A stretch of 64,000 bases of DNA. It comes from Ornithodoros turicata. Its lineage: Eukaryota > Arthropoda > Arachnida > Ixodida > Argasidae. This document shows, piece by piece, positions 52,955 through 63,116 of the stretch (position 1 is its first letter; each line of letters begins with the position of its first letter). The notes under the pieces are model-generated. The model did not search any database. It was not told where the DNA came from and saw nothing but the letters and a program-made list of their open reading frames with translations. The translations under genes were made by a program, and so were the position numbers. Location: contig NC_088204.1 of assembly GCF_037126465.1 (NCBI RefSeq), positions 17,242,804-17,306,803 of the forward strand. Reading direction: 5' to 3'.

Positions 52955-53620
52955 GGGATGGGTCGTATCCAGAATTTTCCGAATTCGAATCCGAATCGAA
53001 GGAAGGTTCTGCGAATCCACGAATCTTAGGAATCCCAAATCTTTCGAATCCTTTCAATAAAGGGTTTTAAAAGCTAGAAAGAAAAAAAAAACACTTCTAC
53101 TGAAAAGTGTTTTGAAGCAGAATTATATATTCGTTTAATGAAAAACAAATTAAATAATACTTCACTTTCAGGAGAAAACAAACCAATGGAACTCTTAAAT
53201 GAAATTTATTTAACATGTTGTTCATCGACTGCTGGAAATACATAAGCTCTCCTGTCTAAATTCCTTCCATAAAACTAAGAAACAATCAAAAGCAAAACCA
53301 TGTTACTTTTAAACTTGTAATGTAAGATTTCCTGCCTAAACTCCAGTTCAGAGCAATGTAAACAAACAAGCAAGAAAACGCAGCTGAAAGTTTCAAATTA
53401 ATGGCTCCGGGGCCAATTATAGGCTTTCGGATGGTTCAGGAGGCGCCAATTTTAAAAATAAGCAAACAAACGTGGTTGGTGGATTCTAAATATTCGATTC
53501 GCCGTTAGTTTTGGCATTGGTTAGTTGGAGTTTTGGGCATTGGGGGATTCGGATTCCCGAATATCGAATCCCTGCCTAGGATTCGAGGATTCGTGGATTC
53601 GGTTGGCCCATCCCTACTTA
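52955..53620. mobile_element. Probable hAT-like element, interrupted at its left end
   Basis: Left GGGATGGGTCG and right GGCCCATCCCTA are inverted complements; GAATCCGAATCGAAGG and GGATTCGGATTCC motifs cluster near the two ends. No matching 8-bp TSD found. The palindromic insertion at 52787 hit its left tip. Confidence 0.55.
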
Positions 53621-54557
53621 ATCACTTCAGAGATCATTCGTCTCGGGGTTATGAAACGACGATGTATCAACTCAGAATTTGAACGCTGTCCTTTCAGTCG
53701 GCTGGAAATGGTTTCTGGTAATATATTCAGGCCAGTACGGTACAGTACCGTACTATCGATGTAAAGACAATGTTCATTTTCGGTATGTATGTAGCGTTCA
53801 GCGATGTAGTCCTGGTACCTTCGTGTGGTGTTCGTGAGTGTTCAAAATCACGAATTTTTCGGCCACGCAAAGGACTTTTCGGACGTAAAAGAGTACTACC
53901 ACCTGAATTTCTGCAATCTTGTGAGACGCGATCCTATCGCGTGTATGTACTGATGGATTTGCTACCTCCAGTGGACAAAATGTATCCACAGAGTCCATAT
54001 ACCGCTGTGACACCACAAGAACTCGAAGTTTTCTGGTAGAAATATATAGGTTTCGCACAGTACGTGTTAATCAGTCCCTGACACTGTTTGAGGAAATTTA
54101 TTAAACGTCTACCAACGCTATTTACGAGTCCATTGTCATGATCTATTTGTTGTTGTTGTTGTTGTTGTTGTATTTACGGGTCATCGCGGACGCTACTTAT
54201 CGCTGTGAGAAAATGCCCTCGGGCACAGTGCATACTCCTGATACTCCTCGAAATGTGCGACTCCTTCGAAAATGTGCACTTAAGGAATTCTGAGGAACGT
54301 GCTGGACATGCACAAGAGAGCAGGGTGTGACTCTTTCCTTCAGCCAGAGTATTTTCTCTCTCTTTCTGTTGTTCTTGTTTATGTTAGAAATCCAAAATTT
54401 GCAGGAATTTAGAAGTGCTGAAACAAAAAAGAAAAATAAGGCCCATGTTTCCATGTTTTTTTCTTTCATGTGTTCATGTTCTTCCATGTTTTTTATTTTT
54501 GAAAAATCGGGAAGCAACATGGTGTACGTTCCTGCGGTGGTCGCAGGACCCTATACG
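53621..54557. other. Unassigned DNA with a GTT-tailed retroposon end
   Basis: GTCATGATCTATTT plus (GTT)n at 54135-54170 matches the tail at 28187-28228. No gene recognised. Confidence 0.5.
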
Positions 54558-54736
54558 TACTCTAAAAACAGAACTTCACCAGATAGCACGCTGTGCACCA
54601 TCCAGTGCCGTGGATGATACGCTTATCTCATCTGATTCGAACTGATCGAGAGGGAGGCGTATGCCCTTTTGTGTCTTGTGTGTGATTTGGTATATGATAA
54701 CTGACACAAAACCGGTAAAGTTCTGTTTTTAGAGTG
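54558..54736. mobile_element. Foldback MITE family A, deleted copy
   Basis: ACTCTAAAAACAGAACTTCA left and AAGTTCTGTTTTTAGAGTG right. Most of the right arm is missing, giving only 179 bp. Confidence 0.8.
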
Positions 54737-54970
54737 TGGCCTCGTGTGTCTACTATGGGTGTGCGTGTGTACTCAGTGTGTAGCGAAGCAGCTCGTAACA
54801 GCAAACTGTAAACGAGCATGATAGGTACGACACACGTCTGCCTGAATGGTACTGAAAAGAAAATTAGAAAAAGAAATATTGCGTTCTTCTGTATCGCTTT
54901 TCCTGTCTCTTTCTGTCTCACATTCTCCTTTTTCTGGCAAGCAGTCTGTGCTTGTATTCCAAAGGAAATA

Positions 54971-55842
54971 CGAGGGGCGTTCAAGTCAAACCAGGACTTT
55001 TCATTTTTCGCAAAAGTAAAATGAACTTACAGGCGAGAAATTAGTTTTACTTTTCAACGTAATCTCCAGCTGCACTAATGCACTTGTACCTACGCGTAGC
55101 AGCCCTGGTCGGACCGCATTCTTGACCTCGTCGTTGCAGCTGAAGTGGCGGCCCCCAAGGAACGCCTTCAGTGGCCAGTGGCTGGGGGCGATGTCTGGAC
55201 TGTAAGGGGGATGTGGAAGCAACACCCAGCCAAGTTCCTGTAAGGTGCGCGTCGTGAGATGCGCGGTATGCGGGCGTGCATTGTCCTGTAGGAGGAGGAC
55301 TCCATTGGGGATGAGGCCCTGCTTTCCGAAACTCGATATGTTCATGAATGATAGTGTTCAACGTTCCCACAGAAAGGTCCGTCTTTCGAGCCAGTTCGAG
55401 ACGTGTTATCCGTCGGTCCTTGAGGATCAGGCGCTCCACAAGTTGGATGTTCCCAGGAACTCTGATACTGGGCTCTGAGCCGCGCCGGCCGGGATCGCCC
55501 TGCACTGATGTACGGCCGTCTCGGAACCGTTCGCACCACTCAAACGCTTTGTTGCGGCTAAGTGTATCGTGACCATACTGAGCCTGAAGTCTTCTGTGAA
55601 TTTCAGATGGCTTTAAGCCTTCATTCACGAGAAACTTCATGACAATTCGCTGTTCGATGTGCGCGCTCACCTCGTTGGCGGCCATCTTGTCTAGCACGTG
55701 TCTTCTGTTTTGCACTAACTCTGGACCACTACGTGGCGAACTGCGGAGGCCTGTCGCGTGTGAAAATGACGAAAAAGAAGTAGCGGGAGCCATTTGTACA
55801 CTCAGGAGACAGAAAGTCCCGGTTCGACTTGAACGCTCCTCG
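54971..55842 (-). mobile_element. Mariner-like element with internal deletion (872 bp)
   Basis: TIRs CGAGGGGCGTTCAAGTCAAA and (complement at right) CGAGGAGCGTTCAAGTCGAA, flanked by TA on both sides. The minus strand encodes both ends of a mariner transposase but not its middle. Confidence 0.92.
55001..55793 (-). pseudogene. Mariner transposase, internally deleted and frameshifted
   Basis: The N-terminal HTH part (IEQRIVMKFLVNEGLKPSEI, YGHDTLSRNKAFEWCERF, TRLELARKTDLSVGTL) ends at INTIIHEHIEF-like residues and jumps into LIPNGVLLLQDNARPHTAHL and HPPYSPDIAPS. The segment with the first catalytic Asp is missing, so no active enzyme is possible. The second half is in another frame. Confidence 0.88.
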
Positions 55843-57279
55843 TACTTTTTCCTCTACCAGTTAAGACTGTAGCAGTACAGTTGCTCCGCTACCGACAAAA
55901 AGAAAAAAAAAACAACTAGTGAACACCGTATGAGGGCGCAAGTAACGTAGCGTACGTAACGTATACTGGATGTTTCAGTTAAATCCCCGGGCTAAATAAT
56001 TCGCGAACGGGTGCACCAATCGACGAACTTTCTTTCTACAAGTATCTGCCCGATACCAGCTATACAAGCTGCGCACCGTGTGAATGAGTGGCAGGAGCTC
56101 ATTATTTCAATAAAAATTCAAATGAGTTTCGTAAATAAAACATGCCTTCTAAACCAGGGCGCTGTCGGCATTAAAATGGGTACTACCCCTTTAGGGACCT
56201 TCAGTGGACACCTTTTAGAGAAAAATCTGCCACCGAAGCGGGTCATCTGTTGCTGTAATTAATTGGTTTCGGTTTACATATTTTGTCGCGGCTGGTCCAG
56301 GTGAAGCGCAAAAGGACGTAATTCACTGGTGTAAGGACATAATTCATTGGTGGATAAGGGAGTGGAAGAGCGTATGATGCATGCTACAGTGTATAGTATA
56401 TGCATTGCATATGACTGATTGCAATTTTATTCCTCGGGGGCCATGTCATAAACATCTAACGAAATATTTCTACAACGAAACTTTCTTTGTACTAAAGGCC
56501 CGCACGCAGACGATATGATTTAACTCGCTCATAAATTATTGCCTAAAGGGTTCTCGAGAAAATCCTTTCTTCCAAATGCCACACGCGTTGAACGCATTTT
56601 CAGCTCCATAAAACATTCAAAAACCTCGGTGCCTTCACTGCTGCGCAGACATTCAGTACATAACCAGAAAGAGCAAGCGTAGATAGCTACTTCTCCTGCA
56701 GAAAGAAGATGGGAGCGGGGCATCCATGCGGTAAGTCCGCGGGCTGGAGATGAATGAGGAAGCTGAATTATTCGCGTCTACTTCAGGCGGAAAACACTGC
56801 GGCCCGTCGTCTCTGTGCGAGTTCTGCACAACTATGCGCGGGTTGCCCTTTTTGGTTTCTTCGGCAGATTCCATTTGCACCCACGGGGTTTGTGACACGG
56901 TTTGCGTTCGAAACCGGACCGAACTGTTGGAGAATCCGCCATTTTTGTTTCTATGTGTGTGTTGGGGGGGGGAGGTAGATGTCTATTATGTAAAAAAATA
57001 AAATAAATAAAGGAGGGAAAGGGTAGCCTGCGCCTACGGTGGTTTAATATTCCCACCACAGGAGAAAAAAAAAAGAAAAAGAAAAAGCCATTTCGGAATT
57101 GTATCGGAAGTAATCCGAAACACAAATAGCGGTTCATAAAACGGTTTAGAGGTTAAAGGTACACATATCGGGATCGAGTAGGCGCATTCTTGGCGTGTAT
57201 ATGTATATTATCGTACCACACTCTGTCATATGACTGCTCTATGCCCTCTTAAAACACAGCTTCGCCGTCTAATGCCCTA
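55843..57279. other. Unassigned DNA
   Basis: GGATGTTTCAGTTAAATCCC at 55969 resembles the CAGGGTGTTTC ends of other elements here, but no partner end was found. The rest (56250-57270) has no recognised gene or repeat. Confidence 0.4.
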
Positions 57280-57528
57280 CACTCTTAGAAATGAACTTCA
57301 CCGCATAGCACGCTCTTAGCCAACCATCATCTCGAATGATATCGTCATCTGCCCTGATTTGTTGAAAACGGGAGGTGTACGCCTTTTTTGTGACACTTAT
57401 GCTGTTCATAATTGTCACAAAAAAGGCGTACACCTCCCGTTTTCAGTAAATCGGGGCAGATAACGATATCATTCAAGATGATGGTTGGCTAGGAGCGTGC
57501 TATGCAGTGAAGTTCATTTTTAAAAGTG
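57280..57528. mobile_element. Foldback MITE family A, copy 5
   Basis: CACTCTTAGAAATGAACTTC to TTTTTAAAAGTG, 249 bp palindrome. The left flank is TA, the right flank GA. Confidence 0.9.
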
Positions 57529-57536
57529 GAGCCACG

Positions 57537-57735
57537 CGGCAAACTTAATGCATTAAGCGGAATATCGTTTACTTCACCTTCACCTTTTCTGTTACAATTA
57601 TGTTCTGCATGATTGTCAAAAAAAGGCGTACGCCTCTGTTTTCAACAAATCAGGGCAGATAACAATATCATTCGAAATGATGGTTGGTTAGGAGGTGAAG
57701 TAAATGCCATTCCGTTTAATGCATTAAGTTTGCCG
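57537..57735. mobile_element. Palindromic relative of MITE A with different ends
   Basis: Outer ends CGGCAAACTTAATGCATTAA and (complement) TTAATGCATTAAGTTTGCCG. Inside is the central and right part of a MITE A (AAAGGCGTACGCCTCTG, AACAAATCAGGGCAGATAAC) between TTTACTTCACC and GGTGAAGTAAA. A chimera, or a MITE that gained new ends. Confidence 0.65.
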
Positions 57736-57911
57736 TGTCGCAAGGGTATTACATGCTGAGGGCCAGTCATTCCGCACAATGATACTGTTATATCGCCCCT
57801 GGTTCGTGGAAAACGCGGGGCTCACGGCTCTTTGTGACAACTGACATAACTGCATATTTGCCACAGCAATAATAGTAACGGTTACATGTATGACAATGCT
57901 GGGATGCGGTA

Positions 57912-58159
57912 CATTCTCAAAACAGAACTTCACCGCATAGCACGTTGTCCGCCAGCCGTTGCCACGAATGATAGGGTTACCGCTTCTGATTCGAAGAGCG
58001 AGGGGGGCGTACGCCTTCTTGCAGCAATTTGAATATATGATAATTGCTACAAAAAGGCGTACTCCTCCCTCTCTCTTCAAATCAGAAGCGATAACCATAT
58101 CATTCGTGGCAGTGGTGGGCACACAACGTGCTGTGCGGTGAAGTTCTATTCTGAGAGTG
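57912..58159. mobile_element. Foldback MITE family A, copy 6 (variant stem)
   Basis: CATTCTCAAAACAGAACTTC to CTATTCTGAGAGTG. Both arms have CGCTTCTGATT...GAAGAG instead of the usual stem. Confidence 0.85.
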
Positions 58160-58187
58160 ATATTTCACGGCGGGAATTACGATGCCC

Positions 58188-58245
58188 TACCATGCCATAT
58201 GTGTCACAAAAAGGCGTACGACTCCCGTTCACTGTGTTAAGATGG
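58188..58245. mobile_element. MITE A remnant
   Basis: TGTGTCACAAAAAGGCGTAC then GACTCCCGTTCACTG: the central part of one arm only. Confidence 0.6.
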
Positions 58246-58274
58246 TATTCCACGACGAGACTGCATGGGAGGTG

Positions 58275-58465
58275 ACCCTGGTACGAATATCGGGGTGTTT
58301 TCCCTGGGTTTTCCTCAGACACTTGGGTTTTCTCAGACAAATGTCGGCCCAGGACGCACGATCCTGCTCCCCCCCCCCCCCCCGAGCAACATTCCTCCAC
58401 GCCAGCAGGCAGATCGCTCGGAAATAGCACGCCACCACCATCATCTTTCGACTGTAGGCCTGTCG
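58275..58465 (+). mobile_element. tRNA-derived SINE, 5'-truncated copy 5
   Basis: Starts at GGTGTTTTCCCTGGGTTTTC, then CAGACAAATGTCGGCCCAGG, GACGCACGATCC, a C-run and GGCAGATCGCTCGG, the 3' part shared with copy 3 (47537). Confidence 0.7.
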
Positions 58466-59221
58466 TGATTGCGATAGGAAGCCCATAATTGAAGGCAGAG
58501 CACAGCGCTGGTGTACCAAATTGCTGCAGGGACTTCAGACGTCCAGGGACGAACGCGACTTTGATAGGCTTTGCTTGCTTCGTTGTTCTATATGTACATC
58601 CTTTCCTCCCGTATTTTCGGAAAGCCATTTCATCACGGAGTGGACAGCGGCAAACATATCCTTGGCGTCGTCTTGTGTGCGTAGAAACGCCATAAGGCCG
58701 TAATGGGCCGTGAAGCAACCGTTGGGACGGCGGATCAACGAGGGCATAAAGAAAGCATTTGGCCCATAAAGCTCTTCTCATGAAACTAAGTTGGGAAACG
58801 GCGCGTCCAAGGAAACTATTAAACGTCGCCGGCTCAAGTGCGAGAAAGCTGAGCAAAAAAGCCTAGGGGTATATGAAGCAGCATCCACTCTGGAGGACCG
58901 GTGGACCGTGGCCACCGTTCTAACGACACCATGCGCGATGGTATGGAAAATGTGAACGTCGTTTGCGTAATGCTCGCGTTTATGGTGTTCCTCGTACACG
59001 GTCGTCATCGTTGCCTGCCCTCCGGAGGCGTCACGTGTTTTCTGTTTATCTCTCCGTTTTGTGTGTCGCTGCTTTGCAAGTATTAGGAACGGAAGAGCAA
59101 GCTGAGATGGTATAGCGAGTCTCTGAGGGTTTGTAGAGTCAAAGAAGAAAAGAGGGAGAGAGAGAGGATATCTCATGATGATGTGCTTCTCCGAACGGTG
59201 TCTCTACCGTACGACGGTACA
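58466..59221 (-). other. Unassigned DNA with an unrecognised 70-codon frame
   Basis: The minus-strand frame 58535-58747 reads CFTAHYGLMAFLRTQDDAKD and MFAAVHSVMKWLSENTGGKD, which has a protein-like composition but no family I can name. It could be a decayed transposon protein. Confidence 0.25.
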
Positions 59222-59464
59222 CTCTAAAAACAGAACATCACCGAATACACGCTAAAAACATAGCCTCACCGCAGGCTGTGGTGAAGCACATTATCGTTTG
59301 AAACCACACACATTATCGTATGAACCACATTATCGCCTCTGGTTCGAAGGGAGAGAGGGGGCGTACGCCTTTTTGTGGCAATTACCACATATCCAAATTG
59401 ACCCGAAAAGGCGTGCACCCCACTCTCTCTTTGAATAGGAAGTGATAACCCCACACTCCTAAAC
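59222..59464. mobile_element. Foldback MITE family A, truncated copy
   Basis: CACTCTAAAAACAGAACATC left; GGGGGCGTACGCCTTTTTGT and AAAAGGCGTGCACC in the centre. The right arm stops at GATAACCCC where the inverted LINE 3' end begins. Confidence 0.75.
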
Positions 59465-60115
59465 ATGATGGTGGTGGTGGTGTGATGATCGTGAAAGGGC
59501 TCGCATTTGTCGGCCTCACAGATGTGGGCAACGTCACGACTGACGCCCTGGGGAATGTGCGTCCTGGGCCGACTTCTAAGGGACACACACACATAAATGG
59601 GATGATGATGCGGTGGCTCATTCTCTGCCGTTATGGCGGTACACTGCCCCATGACGCTTGGTGAAGGGATGAGAAAGTGATGATGATGGAAAGGTGTCCT
59701 ATTAGAGTTCGTCCATTAGTCCAGTGCTGGAGAGGAACTCAGCAACAGCTCGTAGGCCTTGCGTCTGATGTGAGGGGTCCGACCATGGCCCGAGAATTTT
59801 GGCTAAGTCGAACTGGCGCTGATCGACGCGATGGAGAGCAGTTTCCGTGAGGGCGCGCTCGCGATCGTACTGTCCGCAGACCAGGAGGACGTGATGGAGG
59901 TCACCGCGCACACCACACGTGGAACAGAGGCTGGACGCGCCGACACCGAGGAGGTGTTTGAAAGCCGGTGTAAAAGCCACATTAAGTCTCATGCGGTGGA
60001 AGACTGTGGTAAAGGAACGCGGCATTCGGCAGGGGAGAGTGAGGGACAATGTGGGGTCAACGGAGTAAAGCACAGAGTGGGTGGTTATGTCACGTTGCCA
60101 TTGAGACTGCATCAT
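59465..60115 (-). pseudogene. LINE C-terminal fragment with 3' UTR
   Basis: The minus-strand frame 59708-60115 reads FHRMRLNVAFTPAFKHLLGV, SSLCSTCGVRGDLHHVLLVC, QFDLAKILGPWSD, AVAEFLSSTGLMDEL and stop. This is the finger-like C-terminus of an RT-type LINE. The 3' UTR (59701-59465) contains TCCCTTAGAAGTCGGCCCAG, GACGCACATTCC, GGCGTCAGTCGTGACGTTGC, identical or nearly so to the 3' part of the SINE at 60486-60692. Confidence 0.85.
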
Positions 60116-60268
60116 GGGGCCAGTGAGGCTTGAGACGAAGTAACGGCGATCCCCCCCACCCGAGACAAGATGATGGGGGACACGCCGGGTGTACTGGTGC
60201 GCGCCCGCGGCTGTTCGATCTGCGTCCTCGTTTCCGCTGAAGCTTCTCAGGGAACTGTGCCGACATAT

Positions 60269-60487
60269 GTTTAAAACTGAACTTCACCACATAGCAGGCT
60301 CCTAGCCAACCATCATCACGAATGACATTGTTCTCGCAGCTGATGTGTTGAAAACGGGAGGTGTACGCCTTTTTTGTACCATTATGCAGTACATAATTGT
60401 TACAAAAAGGACGTACGCCTCCCGTTTTCAACAAGCCAGGGGCGAGAACAATGTCATTCGGGATGATGAGGAGCGTGCTATGCGGTG
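60269..60487. mobile_element. Foldback MITE family A, copy 7, right end lost
   Basis: GTTTAAAACTGAACTTCACC left. Both arms share GACATTGTTCTCGC. The right arm ends at GCTATGCGGTGA where the SINE begins. Confidence 0.85.
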
Positions 60488-60692
60488 ATGCGGTACCCGG
60501 GTTCGAATCCTGGTGCCGGCTGTGCTGTCTGGGGTTTTTCCTGGGTTTTCCTCAGACGCTTTCAGATATATGTCGGGACAGTTCCCTTAGAAGTCGGCCC
60601 AGGACGCACATTCCCCCAGGGCGTCAGTCGTGACGTTGCCCACATGTGTGAGGCCTACAACGACAAGCCTTTTCACCACCACCACAATTTTT
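60486..60692 (+). mobile_element. tRNA-derived SINE, copy 6, with LINE-like 3' end
   Basis: B box CGGGTTCGAATCC, TGGTGCCGGCTGTGCTGTC, TGGGTTTTCCTCAGACGC, then TCCCTTAGAAGTCGGCCCAG and GGCGTCAGTCGTGACGTTGC shared with the LINE 3' UTR at 59465-59600. The 5' half of the tRNA head is missing. Confidence 0.82.
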
Positions 60693-60722
60693 TAAGAGTG
60701 TATGGTGCTTTCAGGGCGTCCT

Positions 60723-60966
60723 GCACTCTTAAAACAGAGTTTCACCGCATCACATCCTCCGAGCTCACCCTCATTCCGAATGAAATCGTTATCTTCCTTG
60801 ATTTGTTGAAAAAGGGAGGTGTACACCTTTTTGTGACAGTCATGTTGTTATGTTAATTGTCACAAAAAAGACGTACGTTCCGCGCTTTCTACAAATCAAG
60901 AGTGATAACAGTACGATTAAATTTGTTGTTCGGTGTGTTAGATGGTGAAGTACTGTTTTCAGAGTG
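60723..60966. mobile_element. Foldback MITE family A, copy 8, diverged
   Basis: CACTCTTAAAACAGAGTTTC to TACTGTTTTCAGAGTG, 244 bp, TG on both sides. The arms are more diverged than in other copies. Confidence 0.85.
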
Positions 60967-61799
60967 TGGATCGGCATTATAGGATGTCTTCCGCGCTTAC
61001 CGTTTTTACTTTTTTATTACTGTTACTATTGACTTGTCCATAAACAGCGCGATGGCCGATGGCCTCTTGACGCACGACTTGAACACAAAAGGAATAAAAA
61101 GGAAATTATCGAGACTCCAGAGCGAGGGTGTAGCACGCTGCTACTATAAAAAATACCGGTATAAGAGCCTTCTTATGAAACGGATACGGTATATCAGAAT
61201 TGAATCCCGTTCCGGACCCAAGAAAAGCTTGTTTTCGTCAACCAGAAATCTCCTTTTATGTTTCAAAAACAAATTCGTAAATGTAGGATCCCTGTTCAAG
61301 AGGGTAAACTTTCGTTGCATCCGGGACGATGTCGAACACTGATGATAAGCAATACCTGTTTCACTGGCGAGTGTAGAGGGTCAAAAAGACGTATCCTTTC
61401 CTCCAGGAATGCAAACTTTGTTATTTCAAGGCGGAGAACATCATAGAGGGGGTGCAGATCGAAATACGTGCGCGTGATATGAAATATGATTTTGCTTTCT
61501 CGTTCCTGTTTTAATGGCCAGCAGACCGGTATCAGCTGTATCCGACTTTCTTTCTTAGACATTTTACTTAGGGCGAAAGCTATATCCACCACTTCTTTTG
61601 ACACCATGCAGAGAAAGGACAAACAAAAGGGAAAAAATCGAGTGAGAGCTGGATTGGATAGGATTGAAGTGGAAAAGAAGAGGAAGCTAGTTAGTTAGAG
61701 TTAGAAAAGAGAAATATTGAGATATGGTGGCTTCTACAAAACACAGGAGCCGGGTACTTTAAAATACTTGAAAGTAAAAATTAGTACGTCTAATAAGTT
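60967..61799. other. Unassigned DNA
   Basis: Open frames at 61034-61342 (plus) and 61296-61622 (minus) show no recognised domain. Confidence 0.4.
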
Positions 61800-61990
61800 A
61801 GAGGCGCGGCAATGTCCACAAGGATTGTCATTAAAGCAGCTGTCGCACGCTGTCTAAGATCCCTCGGCCATTCTCCGAGGAGCTTCACTATAAGTCTAGA
61901 AGACAGTGGTCCAGTCTTTCCAAGGCGGCTCTAAGGTCATTACGTTGGACACTGTATATGGAGCAGTTAATTAATATGTGTTCCGTGTGT
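61800..61990 (-). pseudogene. Decayed LINE C-terminus
   Basis: Minus-strand translation gives TLERAALERLDHCLLDL followed by stops and SSSENGRGIL, a pattern like the L-x-x-L-D-x-x-P-L end of I/R1-type LINE proteins. Several stops. Weak. Confidence 0.35.
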
Positions 61991-62461
61991 TCAGTGGAAA
62001 CTCTTTTCAGCTCACTCAGTGACTTGCGCTATACATTCTCTACCACCTCAGGATAGATATGGCTCAGCAAAGATATACACCTCATTTCCCTCCAGCACAG
62101 TGACTCTTATATCTGCCTTTCGTATCTCTTCGAGCTACCAAATAATTCCACACTCAATTTTACGTGCCTCAAAAACTCCGTCGTCCTATCTTTCTGATGT
62201 GTACTGGTGTTCAACAATAAAGTAAATAATAAACGCGGTTACGGTGCTTTTGTGTAGTTGATCAGCCGTTTTTAAGATTACTATATATGAACGACGTTGT
62301 ATTGGTTCGCAAAAATGAACAATACAATACAGTAAAAGGCGGACTCGCTGCATATTTATTTTTGTTTCTTTGTTTCTTGTAGGGATAATATAAGAAATAA
62401 GATTAAGAGATAGTATATAGTGTTCTAAAGAAATTTACATCACCTATCGTTCAGTATGGTT

Positions 62462-62520
62462 TAGATGAAAAATAAAAATGTGGAGTCGTTAGTCCCAGAC
62501 TGGACTGGCTACTCCAGTAC
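62462..62520 (-). repeat. LINE 3' tail, inverted
   Basis: On minus: CGTACTGGAGTAGCCAGTCC, GGGACTAACGACTCCACA then T/A-rich. Same family as 35695-35777. Confidence 0.65.
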
Positions 62521-62978
62521 GTGTAGTCTGGGAAAGTCGTCATGGATGGACATATGGACATGAAAAGAAAAAGTATGGCGAGAGTAGTTCCACGAGTGTA
62601 TAGATCCGTCTACTCCACAGTACTAGAAGCTGACTACTCAGCGTCCAGTCGAAATGAAAACAGAAATGAAGGAGGAAGATTTAAACGTGAAAACCAAGTA
62701 AGATAAAAGGCATGATTGAAATAAAAGAACGAGTCAGGTCGTTATCTCCTTAACATTTTGCTGTTCCCTATGCGATTTCCATATTGAATCATTTTGAATC
62801 GCTCACATCATATCACTCACCAATCATATTGATCACTCGCTATATATTAATAATATATATATAATATTATAATATATAATAATATATATTAATCACTACC
62901 GCTATACGCTGAAAATATTGACTAGCTTTGCCACCAGGTTCAAGCGTCCATAACGACTTTTGCATGCTAGTTTGTCCT

Positions 62979-63116
62979 CAATAAATCCAGGGAATGAAGC
63001 ACTCTTTGAAATAAAACTTTAATAAAGCTAAATAAAATTTAAATTTAAAAATTAAAATTAAAGTTAAAGTAAATAAAGTATTATTTCAAAGAGTGCTTCA
63101 TTCCCTGGATTTATTG
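62979..63116. repeat. Perfect 35-bp inverted repeat around an AT-rich core
   Basis: 62979-63013 (CAATAAATCCAGGGAATGAA...) is the exact reverse complement of 63082-63116. The 68-bp core is almost only A and T (AAATTTAAATTTAAAAATT). Identical arms suggest recent origin or correction. Confidence 0.9.
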
